Assembly: GCA_018241205.1 (NCBI GenBank)
Contig: JAFEEI010000012.1
Span: 606 to 38,101 of the forward strand
Reading direction: 5' to 3'
Origin: Pseudomonadota bacterium
GTDB lineage: Bacteria > Pseudomonadota > Gammaproteobacteria > Burkholderiales > Nitrosomonadaceae
DNA: 37,496 nucleotides
Made by a program: the position numbers and the translations under genes
Part shown: positions 13,083 to 22,861 of the stretch, one piece after another
Layout: each line of letters opens with the position of its first letter
How positions within the stretch are numbered: position 1 is the first letter of the stretch
Notes under the pieces: model-generated
What the model was told of the DNA's origin: nothing
The model's database searches: none
The model's input: only the letters and a program-made list of their open reading frames with translations

Positions 13083-13475
13083 ATGACCAAGCAAATCATC
13101 CATACCCCGGACGCGCCACAGGCCATCGGCACTTACTCGCAGGCCGTGCGAGTGCGAGGGGACGGGTACACCGTCTATCTATCGGGGCAGATTGGATTGC
13201 ATCCGGTGAGCATGCAAATGGCGGACGATATCGAGGCTCAGATTCAACAGGTTTTTGCCAATTTGAAAGCGGTGGCAGCCGCCAGCGGCGGCAGTTTGAG
13301 CGATGTCGTGAAACTCAACATATTTCTGACTGATCTTGCGAATTTCGCATTGGTCAATGAAATCATGGCCAGTCATTTTTCTCAACCCTATCCAGCGCGC
13401 GCAGCCGTCGGTGTTAAAACTTTACCGCGCGGTGCGCTGGTGGAAATGGATGCCATCATGGTGCTGCCAAGTTAA
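13083..13475 (+). CDS. ridA: RidA family 2-iminobutanoate/2-iminopropanoate deaminase
   Basis: A 130-residue YjgF/RidA protein that hydrolyses reactive enamines and imines made by PLP enzymes. The substrate-binding Arg106 in YPARAAVGV, the [12 protein letters not shown] end with Glu121, and SGQIGL near residue 34 match active RidA subgroup members. The protein normally forms a trimer with sites between subunits. AGGAG just upstream supports the start. It is followed by recG after 36 bp and is probably cotranscribed with it. Confidence 0.93.
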   Translation: MTKQIIHTPDAPQAIGTYSQAVRVRGDGYTVYLSGQIGLHPVSMQMADDIEAQIQQVFANLKAVAAASGGSLSDVVKLNIFLTDLANFALVNEIMASHFSQPYPARAAVGVKTLPRGALVEMDAIMVLPS

Positions 13476-13511
13476 TCCTGACTGTATAGCTGTAAGTTCA
13501 CAAGCGGCGCA

Positions 13512-15545
13512 ATGACTGCCCATTCCGCCCTGAAGGAAAAGCTGTTCCGCTTAGGGATACGCAACGATCTAGATTTGATTCTGCATTTGCCGATCCGGTA
13601 CGAAGATGAAACGCGGCTGTTCACCATTGCTGATGCACCGCGTGGACAAACGGTGCAAGTCGAAGGCGTCATCGTGCACGCCGAAGTGGTAGTCCGGCCC
13701 AGGCGGCAACTGGTTTGTCAGATTGAAGACAGCAGCGGCGTGCTGGTGATGCGCTTTCTGAATTTCTACGGCAGCCAGATCAAAACTTATGCTGCGGGGA
13801 AGCGTGTGCGGTTGCTGGGTGAGGTGCGCAGCGGCTTTTTCGGCGCGGAAATGGTGCACCCCAAATGCCGTATCGTTCATGCCGGAGAATCGCTGGCCGA
13901 TACGATGACACCGGTTTATCCGGCGACAGCGGGTTTAACGCAGAAAATGATCGGCAAACTGATCGGACAAGCGCTGCAGAGTAATCAGCAAATGCTCGCC
14001 GAGACAGTGCCTGACAGCATTATCCGCAAATACCGGCTGGCAGGTTTACGCGATAGCGTGATGTGCTTGCACAACCCGCCTCCCGAGGTATCGCTGGAAG
14101 CACTGCAAACGCGCACGCATCCGGCCTGGCGGCGTATCAAGTTTGACGAATTGCTGGCACAGCAGTTATCGATGCGTTTGCATTACCGGCAGCGCCGCAG
14201 CCATGCCGCGCCGGTCTTGGCGCAAAAGAGCGGATTGCAGCAGCCGTTTCTCGCGCGGCTGAGTTTTCAACTGACTGCTGCGCAAAGGAAAGTGGCCGCC
14301 GAGATCAGCCGCGATTTGGCTTCTCCTTATCCGATGCAACGCTTGTTGCAAGGCGATGTCGGCAGCGGCAAAACCATCGTAGCCGCATTGGCTGCGCTGC
14401 AAGCGATCGAGAACGGTTTTCAAGCGGCTTTCATGGCGCCGACTGAGATTCTCGCCGAGCAGCATTTTCAGAAACTGACCAGCTGGTTTGAACCATTGGG
14501 AATCAAGGTGGCTTGGTTATCCGGTAGTCAGAAAAAGAAACAAAAGCAAGCCGTATCGGAAGAAATCGCCAGCGGTGCTGCGCAGCTAGCCGTCGGTACG
14601 CACGCTTTGTTTCAGGATCATGTGACATTTCAGCAATTGGGTTTGGCAATCATCGATGAGCAACACCGTTTCGGTGTGCAACAACGTCTGGCATTGCGCA
14701 TGAAAGGCGCGCAATCCGATCAGGTGCCGCATCAATTGATGATGAGCGCAACGCCGATACCGCGCACGCTGTCGATGAGTTATTTTGCCGATCTGGATGT
14801 ATCGGTCATTGATGAATTGCCACCCGGGCGATCGCCGGCCGTCACTAAATTGATTGCCGGTAACCGCCGCGACGAGATCATTGCACGGATTCAACAGGCA
14901 TGCGAACAAGGCAAGCAAGTCTATTGGGTTTGTCCGTTGATCGAGGAATCCGAAACCTTGCAACTGCAGACGGCGATAGAAACTTGCGAAAATTTAAGCC
15001 GGGTGTTTCCGCATTTACGTGTCGGCTTGGTGCACGGACGCTTAGCGCCGCAGGAAAAAGCGGCTGTGATGGCATCGTTCAAACAGGGTGAAATTCAACT
15101 GCTGGTGGCGACGACAGTGATCGAAGTCGGCGTCGATGTACCGAATGCATCGCTGATGGTGATTGAGAATGCCGAGCGCATGGGGTTGTCGCAATTGCAC
15201 CAGTTGCGTGGACGTGTCGGGCGTGGCACGGCAGCCAGCATTTGTATCCTGATGTTTCAGCAACCCTTGTCCGAAATCGCCCGCCAGCGGCTCAAAATTA
15301 TTTTTGAGCATACCGACGGTTTTGAAATCGCCCGCCAGGATTTGCAACTGCGCGGTCCCGGCGAGTTTCTCGGCGCGCGCCAGAGCGGTATGCCGATGTT
15401 GCGTTTCGCCGATCTGGATCGAGATGGCGAGTTACTTACTGCAGCACAGGCCGCTGCGGAAGCAATGCTTAATAATTATCCAGAGATGGTGCAGCGGCAT
15501 ATTGAGCGCTGGCTGGGAGATAAAACAGAGTATCTGAGGGTATAG
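13512..15545 (+). CDS. recG: ATP-dependent DNA helicase RecG
   Basis: A 677-residue superfamily 2 helicase that remodels stalled replication forks and branch-migrates Holliday junctions. The wedge/OB domain is at about 40-125, Walker A GDVGSGKT at 281-288 and the DEQH Walker B box at 382-385. The second helicase lobe carries TTVIEVGVDVPNA and the QLRGRVGRG motif VI, and the C-terminal LRGPGEFLGARQSG element is the RecG-specific TRG-type motif. E. coli RecG is 693 residues. There is no strong ribosome site before the ATG, so coupling to ridA is possible. Confidence 0.97.
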   Translation: MTAHSALKEKLFRLGIRNDLDLILHLPIRYEDETRLFTIADAPRGQTVQVEGVIVHAEVVVRPRRQLVCQIEDSSGVLVMRFLNFYGSQIKTYAAGKRVRLLGEVRSGFFGAEMVHPKCRIVHAGESLADTMTPVYPATAGLTQKMIGKLIGQALQSNQQMLAETVPDSIIRKYRLAGLRDSVMCLHNPPPEVSLEALQTRTHPAWRRIKFDELLAQQLSMRLHYRQRRSHAAPVLAQKSGLQQPFLARLSFQLTAAQRKVAAEISRDLASPYPMQRLLQGDVGSGKTIVAALAALQAIENGFQAAFMAPTEILAEQHFQKLTSWFEPLGIKVAWLSGSQKKKQKQAVSEEIASGAAQLAVGTHALFQDHVTFQQLGLAIIDEQHRFGVQQRLALRMKGAQSDQVPHQLMMSATPIPRTLSMSYFADLDVSVIDELPPGRSPAVTKLIAGNRRDEIIARIQQACEQGKQVYWVCPLIEESETLQLQTAIETCENLSRVFPHLRVGLVHGRLAPQEKAAVMASFKQGEIQLLVATTVIEVGVDVPNASLMVIENAERMGLSQLHQLRGRVGRGTAASICILMFQQPLSEIARQRLKIIFEHTDGFEIARQDLQLRGPGEFLGARQSGMPMLRFADLDRDGELLTAAQAAAEAMLNNYPEMVQRHIERWLGDKTEYLRV

Positions 15546-15663
15546 TTTTGTTGATTAATAATCGCAGAAAGCTATGCTGGCTGACGTTTTCCGATGATTT
15601 CTTGGACTAAGCGCGGCGCTATAAAATATGGGCTGGTTTTTAAATTCCACACTCAGTCTGCGG

Positions 15664-15669
15664 TATAAT
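15664..15669 (+). promoter_or_regulatory. Candidate -10 box for the ubiCAD genes
   Basis: A perfect TATAAT about 90 bases upstream of ubiC, in the roughly 210-bp gap after recG. The sequence 17 bases upstream (TAAATT) is a poor -35. It is the only clear promoter-like element in the gap, which otherwise holds nothing I can name. Confidence 0.4.
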
Positions 15670-15757
15670 TCCGTCGCGATATTTCTCGACTAATTTTGCC
15701 GGATCCCAGAAGTAGATTCCTCATCATGCAACCATTTCATTGGATAATTTTGCGGTA

Positions 15758-16300
15758 ATGAATGAAGCGCATCCGCTGGCATGGCATTCAGAACTGATAT
15801 CCGTCTCATTCCGCCAACGCACCTGGTTGCAGGATCGCGGTTCTCTGACGCGACGCATTCAAGAGCGCTGCAGCGGCTTTCGCGTGCAACCGGTGTTTCA
15901 GTCGTTGCGCCGGGTTTACGGCGACGAACAGGATGTCATGCAATTGCGTCCGAGTGAATTGGCATTGGTGCGGGAAGTTTATCTGTATTGCGGCGATACT
16001 CCGGTGGTGTTCGCGCATTCTGTGGTGGCGCGTAAGAATTTGCGCGGGGCGTGGCGCGGATTGAGCGGATTGGGCAATAAATCTTTGGGTACCGTGCTGT
16101 TTACCAATCCCAGAATCAAACGCACGCCGCTGCAGTTTAAAAAAGTGGGCAGCGGGCATTTTTTATACGATCGCGCTTGCAACCGTTTGCCGGAAAAACC
16201 GGCGAATCTGTGGGCGCGGCGTTCGTTGTTTACCTTGCACGGCCAATCGATTCTAGTGACCGAAGTATTTTTACCCGCTATCCTGAATTTACCGTTATGA
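15758..16300 (+). CDS. ubiC: Chorismate lyase
   Basis: A 180-residue cytosolic enzyme that releases pyruvate from chorismate to give 4-hydroxybenzoate, the ring precursor of ubiquinone. The conserved Arg72 in VREVYLYC and Glu169 near the C terminus in VTEVFL match the active-site Arg and Glu of UbiC, and the GLGNKSLGTVLF core segment is typical. The frame also has a TTG at 15740; I prefer the ATG at 15758 although no clear ribosome site precedes either. A ten-codon open frame (15726-15758) ends on the first base of this ATG. The stop overlaps the ubiA start (ATGA). Confidence 0.9.
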   Translation: MNEAHPLAWHSELISVSFRQRTWLQDRGSLTRRIQERCSGFRVQPVFQSLRRVYGDEQDVMQLRPSELALVREVYLYCGDTPVVFAHSVVARKNLRGAWRGLSGLGNKSLGTVLFTNPRIKRTPLQFKKVGSGHFLYDRACNRLPEKPANLWARRSLFTLHGQSILVTEVFLPAILNLPL

Positions 16301-17166
16301 ATGTGGCAGATCGAATCAAAACCTACGTGCAATTGATGCGGCTCGACAAACCGATCGGTATTTTACTGCTGCTGTGGCCCATGCTGTGGGGTTTGTGGTT
16401 TGCGGCACAAGGCTTTCCCGATGGGCTCATCCTGGTTATTTTTGTGCTGGGCACGGTGTTGATGCGCTCTGCGGGTTGTGTCATCAACGATTTCGCCGAC
16501 CGCAAAATCGATCCGCATGTCGAACGCACCAAGAACCGGCCGATGGCGGCCGGCCGGGTCAGTTCCAAAGAAGCTTTGCTGCTGGCAGCGGGATTGAGTC
16601 TGATTGCGTTTTTGCTGATCTTGCCGTTGAATCAATTGACGATTTTGTTATCGGTACCCGCACTTTTTTTGGCTGCTTCATATCCGTTCACCAAACGTTT
16701 TTTTGCCATGCCGCAGGCGTATTTGGGCATTGCGTTCAGTTTCGGCATTCCCATGGCTTTTGCCGCACAAACCGGCAGTTTGCCGCCGATCATCTGGATT
16801 TTGATGCTTGCCAATTTGTTCTGGGTCATTGCCTATGACACGGCGTATGCCATCGTCGATAAGCCGGACGATCTGAAAATCGGTATCAAAACCTCGGCGA
16901 TTACTTTCGGCCAGTTTGACGTGCTGGGTGTCATGGTGTGCCACGCCTGCTTCCTTGCGATCATGCTGCTGATCGGACAACTGCAGCAGATGAATTGGGC
17001 GTATTACGCCGGACTGATAACGGCAAGCGGCTTGATTGCCTACCAATATACGTTGATCCGCAACCGCGACCGGGCCTTGTGCTTCAAGGCTTTTTTGCAC
17101 AACAATTGGGTGGGGATGGCCGTGTTTGCCGGAATCGTACTCGATTTTGCCATTTTTCCGCATTAA
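16297..17166 (+). CDS. ubiA: 4-hydroxybenzoate polyprenyltransferase
   Basis: A 289-residue integral membrane enzyme that attaches the polyprenyl chain to 4-hydroxybenzoate in ubiquinone synthesis. The two Asp-rich magnesium/diphosphate motifs are intact: NDFADRKID (64-72) and the YDTAYAIVDKPDD segment near 185-197. Several strongly hydrophobic helices follow, as in the UbiA superfamily, and length equals E. coli UbiA (290). The frame extends 40 codons upstream into ubiC, but the ATG overlapping the ubiC stop begins the family's usual amino terminus. Translation is probably coupled to ubiC. Confidence 0.96.
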   Translation: MNVADRIKTYVQLMRLDKPIGILLLLWPMLWGLWFAAQGFPDGLILVIFVLGTVLMRSAGCVINDFADRKIDPHVERTKNRPMAAGRVSSKEALLLAAGLSLIAFLLILPLNQLTILLSVPALFLAASYPFTKRFFAMPQAYLGIAFSFGIPMAFAAQTGSLPPIIWILMLANLFWVIAYDTAYAIVDKPDDLKIGIKTSAITFGQFDVLGVMVCHACFLAIMLLIGQLQQMNWAYYAGLITASGLIAYQYTLIRNRDRALCFKAFLHNNWVGMAVFAGIVLDFAIFPH

Positions 17167-17175
17167 GGATTCCTC

Positions 17176-18639
17176 ATGCAATATAAAGACCTGCGCGATT
17201 TTCTGGCGCAATTGGAAGCGCTGGGAGAGCTAAAGCGCATTCAAACCGAAGTCGATCCCAAGCTGGAAATGACCGAAATTTGCGACCGTATCCTAAAAAA
17301 ACAAGGTCCGGCGATACTCTTTGAGCACCCCAAAGGCCACACCATGCCGGTGCTGGGTAATTTGTTCGGTACGCCTAAGCGCGTGGCGTTGGGTATGGGG
17401 CAAGAATCGGTTGAAGCGTTGCGCGAGGTTGGCAAGCTGCTGGCCTACCTGAAAGAGCCCGATCCGCCGAAGGGATTGAAAGATGCTTGGGATAAGCTGC
17501 CGGTGTTGAAGCAAGTATTGAACATGGCGCCGAAGGAGCTGAGTAGCGCGCCGTGTCAGGAAATCGTGTGGGAAGGTAACGATGCCGATCTGAGCCGGAT
17601 TCCGGTGCAGACGTGCTGGCCGGGCGATGTTGCACCACTGATTACGTGGGGTTTGACGGTGACCCGTGGGCCGAACAAAACCCGGCAGAATTTAGGCATT
17701 TACCGTCAGCAAGTCATTGCACCTAATAAAGTCATCATGCGTTGGCTGGCGCATCGCGGCGGCGCGCTGGATTTCCGTGAATTCAGTTTGCAAAATCCCG
17801 GTAAGCCTTATCCGCTGGCGGTAGCTTTGGGCGCCGATCCGGCTACCATTCTCGGTGCCGTGACGCCGGTGCCGGATAGTTTGAGCGAATATCAGTTTGC
17901 CGGACTGCTGCGCGGGGCGAAAACCGAAGTGGTGAAATGCATCGGTAATGATCTGCAGGTGCCGGCCAGTGCCGAAATTGTACTGGAAGGCGCGATTCAT
18001 CCCGGTGAAACCGCATTGGAAGGACCTTATGGCGACCACACCGGTTACTACAACGAGCAGGAAACCTTTCCGGTCTTTACCATCGATCGCATCACCATGC
18101 GGCGCAACCCGATTTATCATTCCACGTATACCGGCAAACCGCCGGATGAACCGGCCATTCTGGGCGTGGCGCTGAACGAGGTGTTCGTGCCGTTGCTGCA
18201 AAAACAATTTCCGGAAATCACCGATTTTTATCTGCCGCCGGAAGGATGTTCGTACCGTATGGCGGTGGTCAGCATGAAAAAGCAGTATGCCGGGCACAGT
18301 AAGCGCGTGATGTTCGGTATCTGGAGTTTTTTGCGCCAATTCATGTACACCAAGTTCATCATCGTCACCGATGACGACATCGACGTGCGCGACTGGAAGG
18401 AAGTGATTTGGGCGATTACCACCCGGGTCGATCCGGTGCGCGATACCTTGCTGGTGGAAAACACCCCGATCGATTATCTCGATTTCGCCAGCCCGGTTTC
18501 CGGATTGGGCGGCAAGATGGGATTGGATGCGACCAACAAATTTCCCGGCGAGACGAACCGCGAGTGGGGCACGCCGATCGTGATGGATGATGCGATCAAG
18601 CAGCGGGTTGATACCATTTGGCAGGATCTCGGAATTTAA
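17176..18639 (+). CDS. ubiD: 4-hydroxy-3-polyprenylbenzoate decarboxylase UbiD
   Basis: A 487-residue prenylated-FMN-dependent decarboxylase that acts on the product of UbiA. Typical features are the opening [12 protein letters not shown], the cofactor-site region around [12 protein letters not shown], the [10 protein letters not shown] loop and [14 protein letters not shown]. Length matches E. coli UbiD (497). An AGGA site precedes the ATG, nine bases after ubiA. Activity needs prFMN made by UbiX, which is not in this window. The three genes ubiC, ubiA and ubiD form successive early steps of the pathway. Confidence 0.96.
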   Translation: MQYKDLRDFLAQLEALGELKRIQTEVDPKLEMTEICDRILKKQGPAILFEHPKGHTMPVLGNLFGTPKRVALGMGQESVEALREVGKLLAYLKEPDPPKGLKDAWDKLPVLKQVLNMAPKELSSAPCQEIVWEGNDADLSRIPVQTCWPGDVAPLITWGLTVTRGPNKTRQNLGIYRQQVIAPNKVIMRWLAHRGGALDFREFSLQNPGKPYPLAVALGADPATILGAVTPVPDSLSEYQFAGLLRGAKTEVVKCIGNDLQVPASAEIVLEGAIHPGETALEGPYGDHTGYYNEQETFPVFTIDRITMRRNPIYHSTYTGKPPDEPAILGVALNEVFVPLLQKQFPEITDFYLPPEGCSYRMAVVSMKKQYAGHSKRVMFGIWSFLRQFMYTKFIIVTDDDIDVRDWKEVIWAITTRVDPVRDTLLVENTPIDYLDFASPVSGLGGKMGLDATNKFPGETNREWGTPIVMDDAIKQRVDTIWQDLGI

Positions 18640-18643
18640 CACC

Positions 18644-18991
18644 ATGCGCGAGGTTTGGCACACCATCTTGCTGCTGACCATGAGCAATGTGTTCATGACG
18701 TTTGCCTGGTACGCGCATTTGAAGGAATTGAACCACAAACCGTGGATTGTTGCCGCGCTGGTCAGTTGGGGCATTGCTTTCTTTGAATACATGCTGCAAG
18801 TTCCCGCCAACCGGATCGGTTATTCAGTGCTTTCGGTCGCACAGTTGAAAATTGTGCAGGAAGTCATAACGCTGACGGTCTTTGTGCCGTTCGCGCTCTT
18901 TTATTTGAAGGAACCGTTGAAGCTCGATTATCTCTGGGCAGCCTTGTGCATAGTGGGTGCGGTTTATTTCGTATTTCGCGCGCGCACATGA
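18644..18991 (+). CDS. DMT-superfamily small membrane protein (DUF486)
   Basis: A 115-residue protein with four predicted transmembrane helices (about 4-22, 34-51, 64-84, 92-111). The pattern MTFAWYAHLKE, SWGIAFFEY and QVPANRIGY is that of the DUF486/DMT family. Family members are small and lack a known substrate; some may act as transporters, but I assign none. The ATG at 18644 lies four bases after the ubiD stop, so it is probably the last gene of the ubi operon; a longer in-frame start inside ubiD is unlikely. Confidence 0.85.
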   Translation: MREVWHTILLLTMSNVFMTFAWYAHLKELNHKPWIVAALVSWGIAFFEYMLQVPANRIGYSVLSVAQLKIVQEVITLTVFVPFALFYLKEPLKLDYLWAALCIVGAVYFVFRART

Positions 18992-19127
18992 AATTTTGCT
19001 TTTTCATCGTGCAAAGCCCCTATTTTTCGATAGATCATCAAATGACAGAAAGGGTACAATACGGGGCTACTCGAAAGGATTACGAACAATTGAATCAGAT
19101 GGATAGGCATTGCGCAATAAACCTGGA

Positions 19128-21347
19128 ATGAGAATGAAGATGCACATCACCCAGCGGTTACTCATTCTAGCTTTATTTTTAACTTTACCGTTGACTGGAT
19201 GGGGCAGCTGCGTTGCCCCCAGAACTAATGGTGATGATGAAAGTCAGGCCGAGCATAAACCTGTCATCAAGCCGCAGAAAAAACCCGTTTTTATCGAAGC
19301 TGATCGCATTACCGGCTATTACAAGCAAGAAGTCGAGGCAACCGGGAATGCCGTGTTGCGGCAGGGCGATAATACGCTCAGCGCCGACCGCATGAAATAT
19401 TACGAGCAAACCGAAGATGCCGAGGTGGAAGGAAATGTGCGCTTGGAAAGACCGAAGGATATTCTGAAAGGTAAAAAACTCGAATTGAATGTCGAAACCG
19501 AAGTCGGTCAATTAACCGAGCCGCGTTATTCAATGAAAAAGGAAAGAGGCCGCGGCACTGGCGATATCTTGTATCTTGAGGGTAAGGATCATTATCGCGT
19601 AACAGAAACAAATTATACGACTTGTCCTGACAGAATGCATGACTGGTACCTTCGCGCCAAGGAACTCGAAGTCGATAATGAGAAAGAAATCGGCACCGCG
19701 CGGCATGTCAGTGTCGTATTCAAAGATGTGCCGATTCTTTATTCACCGTGGATTAATTTTTCCTATAGCAGAAAGCGGAAAACGGGGATTCTGTCGCCAG
19801 TCTCGGGCTATAACGCAAAAACCGGTTTTGATATGGGACTGCCCATTTATTTGAATATCGCACCCAATATCGATGCCACGATAACACCCAGAGTTATGAG
19901 TAGACGCGGTTTTATGCTAAGTAATGAGGTTCGCTATATCGGCAATAACAATATGAGCGGTAACTTGTTGCTCGATATTCTACCGGTGGATACTGATACC
20001 AATCGGACTCGCTGGGGGGTTTTATATACGCATACGCAGGATTTCGGCAGAGGCTGGCAAGGTTTTCTCAACTACAATCGAGTTTCCGATGACTTGTATT
20101 TCCGCCAATTAACGCCCAATCTAGCGCAAACCAGCTTGACCAACTTGTCGCAACAAGGCGGCGTGGCTTATAACGGCCGTTGGGGCAGGGATGGTGCATT
20201 GCAATTCACTGGATTTGCTCAAGGTTTCCAGACCATACAAGATCCGTTGGCGCCGTTTGTGCCTCCCTACGAGCGTTTGCCGCATTTTTCTTTGAATGCG
20301 GTGAAATATAACGTGGGGAAAATGGATTTTGAGTTGAAGAGCAGCTGGACCAACTTCTATCACCCGACGTTCATAAACGGTAACCGCTTAATACTCTACC
20401 CAAATGTTAGTCTGCCGTTACGTAATGAATTCGGCTACATCACGCCTAAAATCGGCTTGCACTATACGCATTACAATCTGGATCAGCCAGTTGGCGACAA
20501 AGGGGATGTTGTTGATCGCACCATTCCCATTTTCAGTTGGGACAGCGGAGTTGCGTTTGACCGGTCGCTTGAAATCAGTGGCGCGAAATTTATCCAAACG
20601 CTGGAGCCGCGTTTATTTTATGTTTACGCGCCGTACCGCAACCAAGACTATCTGCCCAACTTTGACTCCGCGGTCAATGACTTCAGTTTCGCCCAGATAC
20701 TCACGGAAAACCGTTTCAGCGGCGGTGATCGCATCAATGATGCCAATCGGGTCGTGACCGCATTAACGTCGCGATTTGTCGAGCAGTCAAGCGGAATTGA
20801 ATATTTGCGTCTCGCTGTCGGGCAGCAATTCAATTTCAACGACCCTAAAGTAGTATTGCTTCCGCCCCAAGTCACCAGCGGCAGATCGGACTTCATCGCG
20901 GCGATATCCGGGCGTTTGTCGCGGAGTATCAGTACCGATACCAATATACAAATGGATGAAGCGCATCTACATACTGAGAAAGTTCGCACCGGCATTAGTT
21001 ACCAGCCGGAAACCGGCAAAGTAATTAATTTAGGTTACCGCTTTACCCGAGGCGTGCTGGAACAAGTCGATACATCGATGCAGTGGCCGCTCGGCAGGAA
21101 TTGGCATGGTCTTACCCGGGTCAATTATTCATTACTCGACGGTAAAATTCTAGCTGGATTGGCAGGTCTTGAATATAACTCCTGTTGCTGGGCTTTGCGC
21201 CTAGTAATGCAACGGCTGACGACTGCAACGCACACGGAGACTACAACATTTTTTGTGCAGCTTGAATTGAAGGGATTGATGGGGATTGGCAACAATCCGC
21301 TGCAAGTGCTGCAGCAAAGTATTCCGGGCTACACCAGTATTCATTGA
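19128..21347 (+). CDS. lptD: LPS assembly protein LptD
   Basis: A 739-residue outer-membrane protein that, with lipoprotein LptE, inserts lipopolysaccharide into the outer leaflet. It has a signal peptide (to about residue 27), an OstA/LptA-like periplasmic beta-jellyroll (about 50-150) and a large C-terminal beta-barrel. Four cysteines are placed as in E. coli LptD: Cys28 right after the signal, one in the TTCPDRMHDW segment, and a C-terminal CC pair in NSCCWALRL. In E. coli they form the long-range disulfides needed for maturation. Three clustered ATGs (19128, 19134, 19140) and an upstream TTG make the exact start uncertain. It leads the lptD-surA-pdxA-rsmA block, ordered as in E. coli. Confidence 0.95.
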   Translation: MRMKMHITQRLLILALFLTLPLTGWGSCVAPRTNGDDESQAEHKPVIKPQKKPVFIEADRITGYYKQEVEATGNAVLRQGDNTLSADRMKYYEQTEDAEVEGNVRLERPKDILKGKKLELNVETEVGQLTEPRYSMKKERGRGTGDILYLEGKDHYRVTETNYTTCPDRMHDWYLRAKELEVDNEKEIGTARHVSVVFKDVPILYSPWINFSYSRKRKTGILSPVSGYNAKTGFDMGLPIYLNIAPNIDATITPRVMSRRGFMLSNEVRYIGNNNMSGNLLLDILPVDTDTNRTRWGVLYTHTQDFGRGWQGFLNYNRVSDDLYFRQLTPNLAQTSLTNLSQQGGVAYNGRWGRDGALQFTGFAQGFQTIQDPLAPFVPPYERLPHFSLNAVKYNVGKMDFELKSSWTNFYHPTFINGNRLILYPNVSLPLRNEFGYITPKIGLHYTHYNLDQPVGDKGDVVDRTIPIFSWDSGVAFDRSLEISGAKFIQTLEPRLFYVYAPYRNQDYLPNFDSAVNDFSFAQILTENRFSGGDRINDANRVVTALTSRFVEQSSGIEYLRLAVGQQFNFNDPKVVLLPPQVTSGRSDFIAAISGRLSRSISTDTNIQMDEAHLHTEKVRTGISYQPETGKVINLGYRFTRGVLEQVDTSMQWPLGRNWHGLTRVNYSLLDGKILAGLAGLEYNSCCWALRLVMQRLTTATHTETTTFFVQLELKGLMGIGNNPLQVLQQSIPGYTSIH

Positions 21348-21532
21348 TCGTTGATTATTTCTAGGAAATTTCGGGAAAGGGCGGTGACGATGGTCAAGCA
21401 AAGTGGAATCAAGTGAAGAAAAGTAGTTTACGAATGAACAAAGCGTATTTTGAATCCGATTTCAATACCACATGGCCGGGCGCGGCGGCTTTCCGGAACT
21501 TACCTGGCGCATTTATCCAGTTTTGTCATTCT

Positions 21533-22861
21533 ATGCATAAAAGCAATTGTTTTTGCATTATCTTTCTAGTGATCGTGGCACTTTCAAATCCTCTGGCGGC
21601 GCAAGAGTTGCATTTTATTCCGGCTGCAAAAGCAATCGATCATATCGTGGCTGTTGTCAACGAAGATGTCATTACGCGCCAGGAGCTTGACGATGCGGTC
21701 AAATTGACTGTGGGCCGCTTGCAGCAACAAGGTGTTCAATTACCGGATCAACACACATTGGAGAAACAGGTGCTAGAATCGGTCGTCATGAAGCACATTC
21801 AACTGCAACACGCCAAGGAAGTTGGTCTGGCTGTCAGCCAAAGCGAGTTGGATGAAACCATACAACGGATTGCAGCAGATAATAAATTGTCACTGCCGGA
21901 ATTCCATGCGGTGTTGGAGAAAGACGGTATCCAGTACAGTAAATTCCGCGATGAAATACGTGAAGAAATGATTATGGCGCGGCTTAAAGAGCGGGAGGTC
22001 AAGCATCAAGTCAATGTGACCGAAGGGGAAGTCGACAATTACTTGCATACGCAAAAAACGACCTCCGAAGGACAAGATGAATACCGTCTTGCACATATAT
22101 TGATACTGGTGCCGGAAAATACCGCTCCCAGTCAAATCCAGCAAAGAGCCGAGCGGGCAAAACTGGCGCATGAAAAAATCAAACAAGGCGTGGAGTTTTC
22201 CCAGGTCGTGGCGGAATTTTCCGATGCACCCGATGCCAAGACCGGCGGTATCATCGAATGGCGCCCAATCACGCAAATGGGGCCGACCTTCGCGGAATTA
22301 CTCAAACCGATGCAACCCGGCGATGTGACACCAGTGGTGCAAAGCCCAAGCGGTTTTCATATTTTCAAGCTGCTCGGTAGACGCGCTCAGGAAGCACAAA
22401 CCGTCATCATCGATCAGACGCGCGCGCGCCATATTCTGATAAAAATTAACGAACTGACTTCGGAAAATGAGGGTAAGCAGAAGATTCTTCAAATTAAGGA
22501 GCGGTTGGATCGAGGAGAAAGTTTTGAAGAAGTGGCAAAACTGTATTCCGAGGATACTAGCGCATCATCCGGTGGCGATCTCGGTTGGCTTTCGCCGGGC
22601 GATACCGTACCGGATTTTGAGCGGGCGATGAATGCATTGTTACCGGGTCAGATCAGCGATCCTGTCCGGACGCAATTCGGCTGGCATTTGATTCAAGTGC
22701 TGGAACGCCGTTCGCAGGATATCAGTCAAGACCGGCGCCGTCAGGCGGCAAGACAAGCGATACGGTCGCGCAAGGCCGATGTGGTGGTGCAGGAATGGTT
22801 GCGGCAACTGCGCGACCAGGCGTATGTGGAGTACCGGTTGGACGATGAACATGAGCACTAG
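21533..22861 (+). CDS. surA: Periplasmic chaperone/peptidyl-prolyl isomerase SurA
   Basis: A periplasmic chaperone that escorts outer-membrane proteins, LptD among them, to the BAM complex. From this start it has 442 residues: a signal peptide ending in PLAAQ (about 24), an N-terminal chaperone domain (about 33-165) and two parvulin domains (about 182-285 and 295-395), each ending in a GFHIFKLL or GWHLIQVL strand. The frame is open back to a GTG at 21413, which would put 40 residues before the signal sequence. The ATG at 21533 gives a normal signal peptide but has no good ribosome site, so the start is unsettled. The 3' end overlaps pdxA. Confidence 0.92.
   Translation: MHKSNCFCIIFLVIVALSNPLAAQELHFIPAAKAIDHIVAVVNEDVITRQELDDAVKLTVGRLQQQGVQLPDQHTLEKQVLESVVMKHIQLQHAKEVGLAVSQSELDETIQRIAADNKLSLPEFHAVLEKDGIQYSKFRDEIREEMIMARLKEREVKHQVNVTEGEVDNYLHTQKTTSEGQDEYRLAHILILVPENTAPSQIQQRAERAKLAHEKIKQGVEFSQVVAEFSDAPDAKTGGIIEWRPITQMGPTFAELLKPMQPGDVTPVVQSPSGFHIFKLLGRRAQEAQTVIIDQTRARHILIKINELTSENEGKQKILQIKERLDRGESFEEVAKLYSEDTSASSGGDLGWLSPGDTVPDFERAMNALLPGQISDPVRTQFGWHLIQVLERRSQDISQDRRRQAARQAIRSRKADVVVQEWLRQLRDQAYVEYRLDDEHEH

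Noticed and set aside
15726..15758. Ten-codon open frame (MQPFHWIILR) ending on the ubiC start codon, a possible leader peptide
   Set aside because: No ribosome site of note, no attenuator hairpin pair, and very short frames arise often by chance; the TAATG contact alone is not enough.
17692..18810. 372-codon minus-strand open frame opposite ubiD
   Set aside because: It is a codon-bias shadow of ubiD; the plus-strand reading has all UbiD motifs.
21413..21532. Extra 40-residue N-terminal extension of SurA from a GTG start
   Set aside because: It would bury the signal peptide behind a long non-signal segment; kept only as an alternative start.
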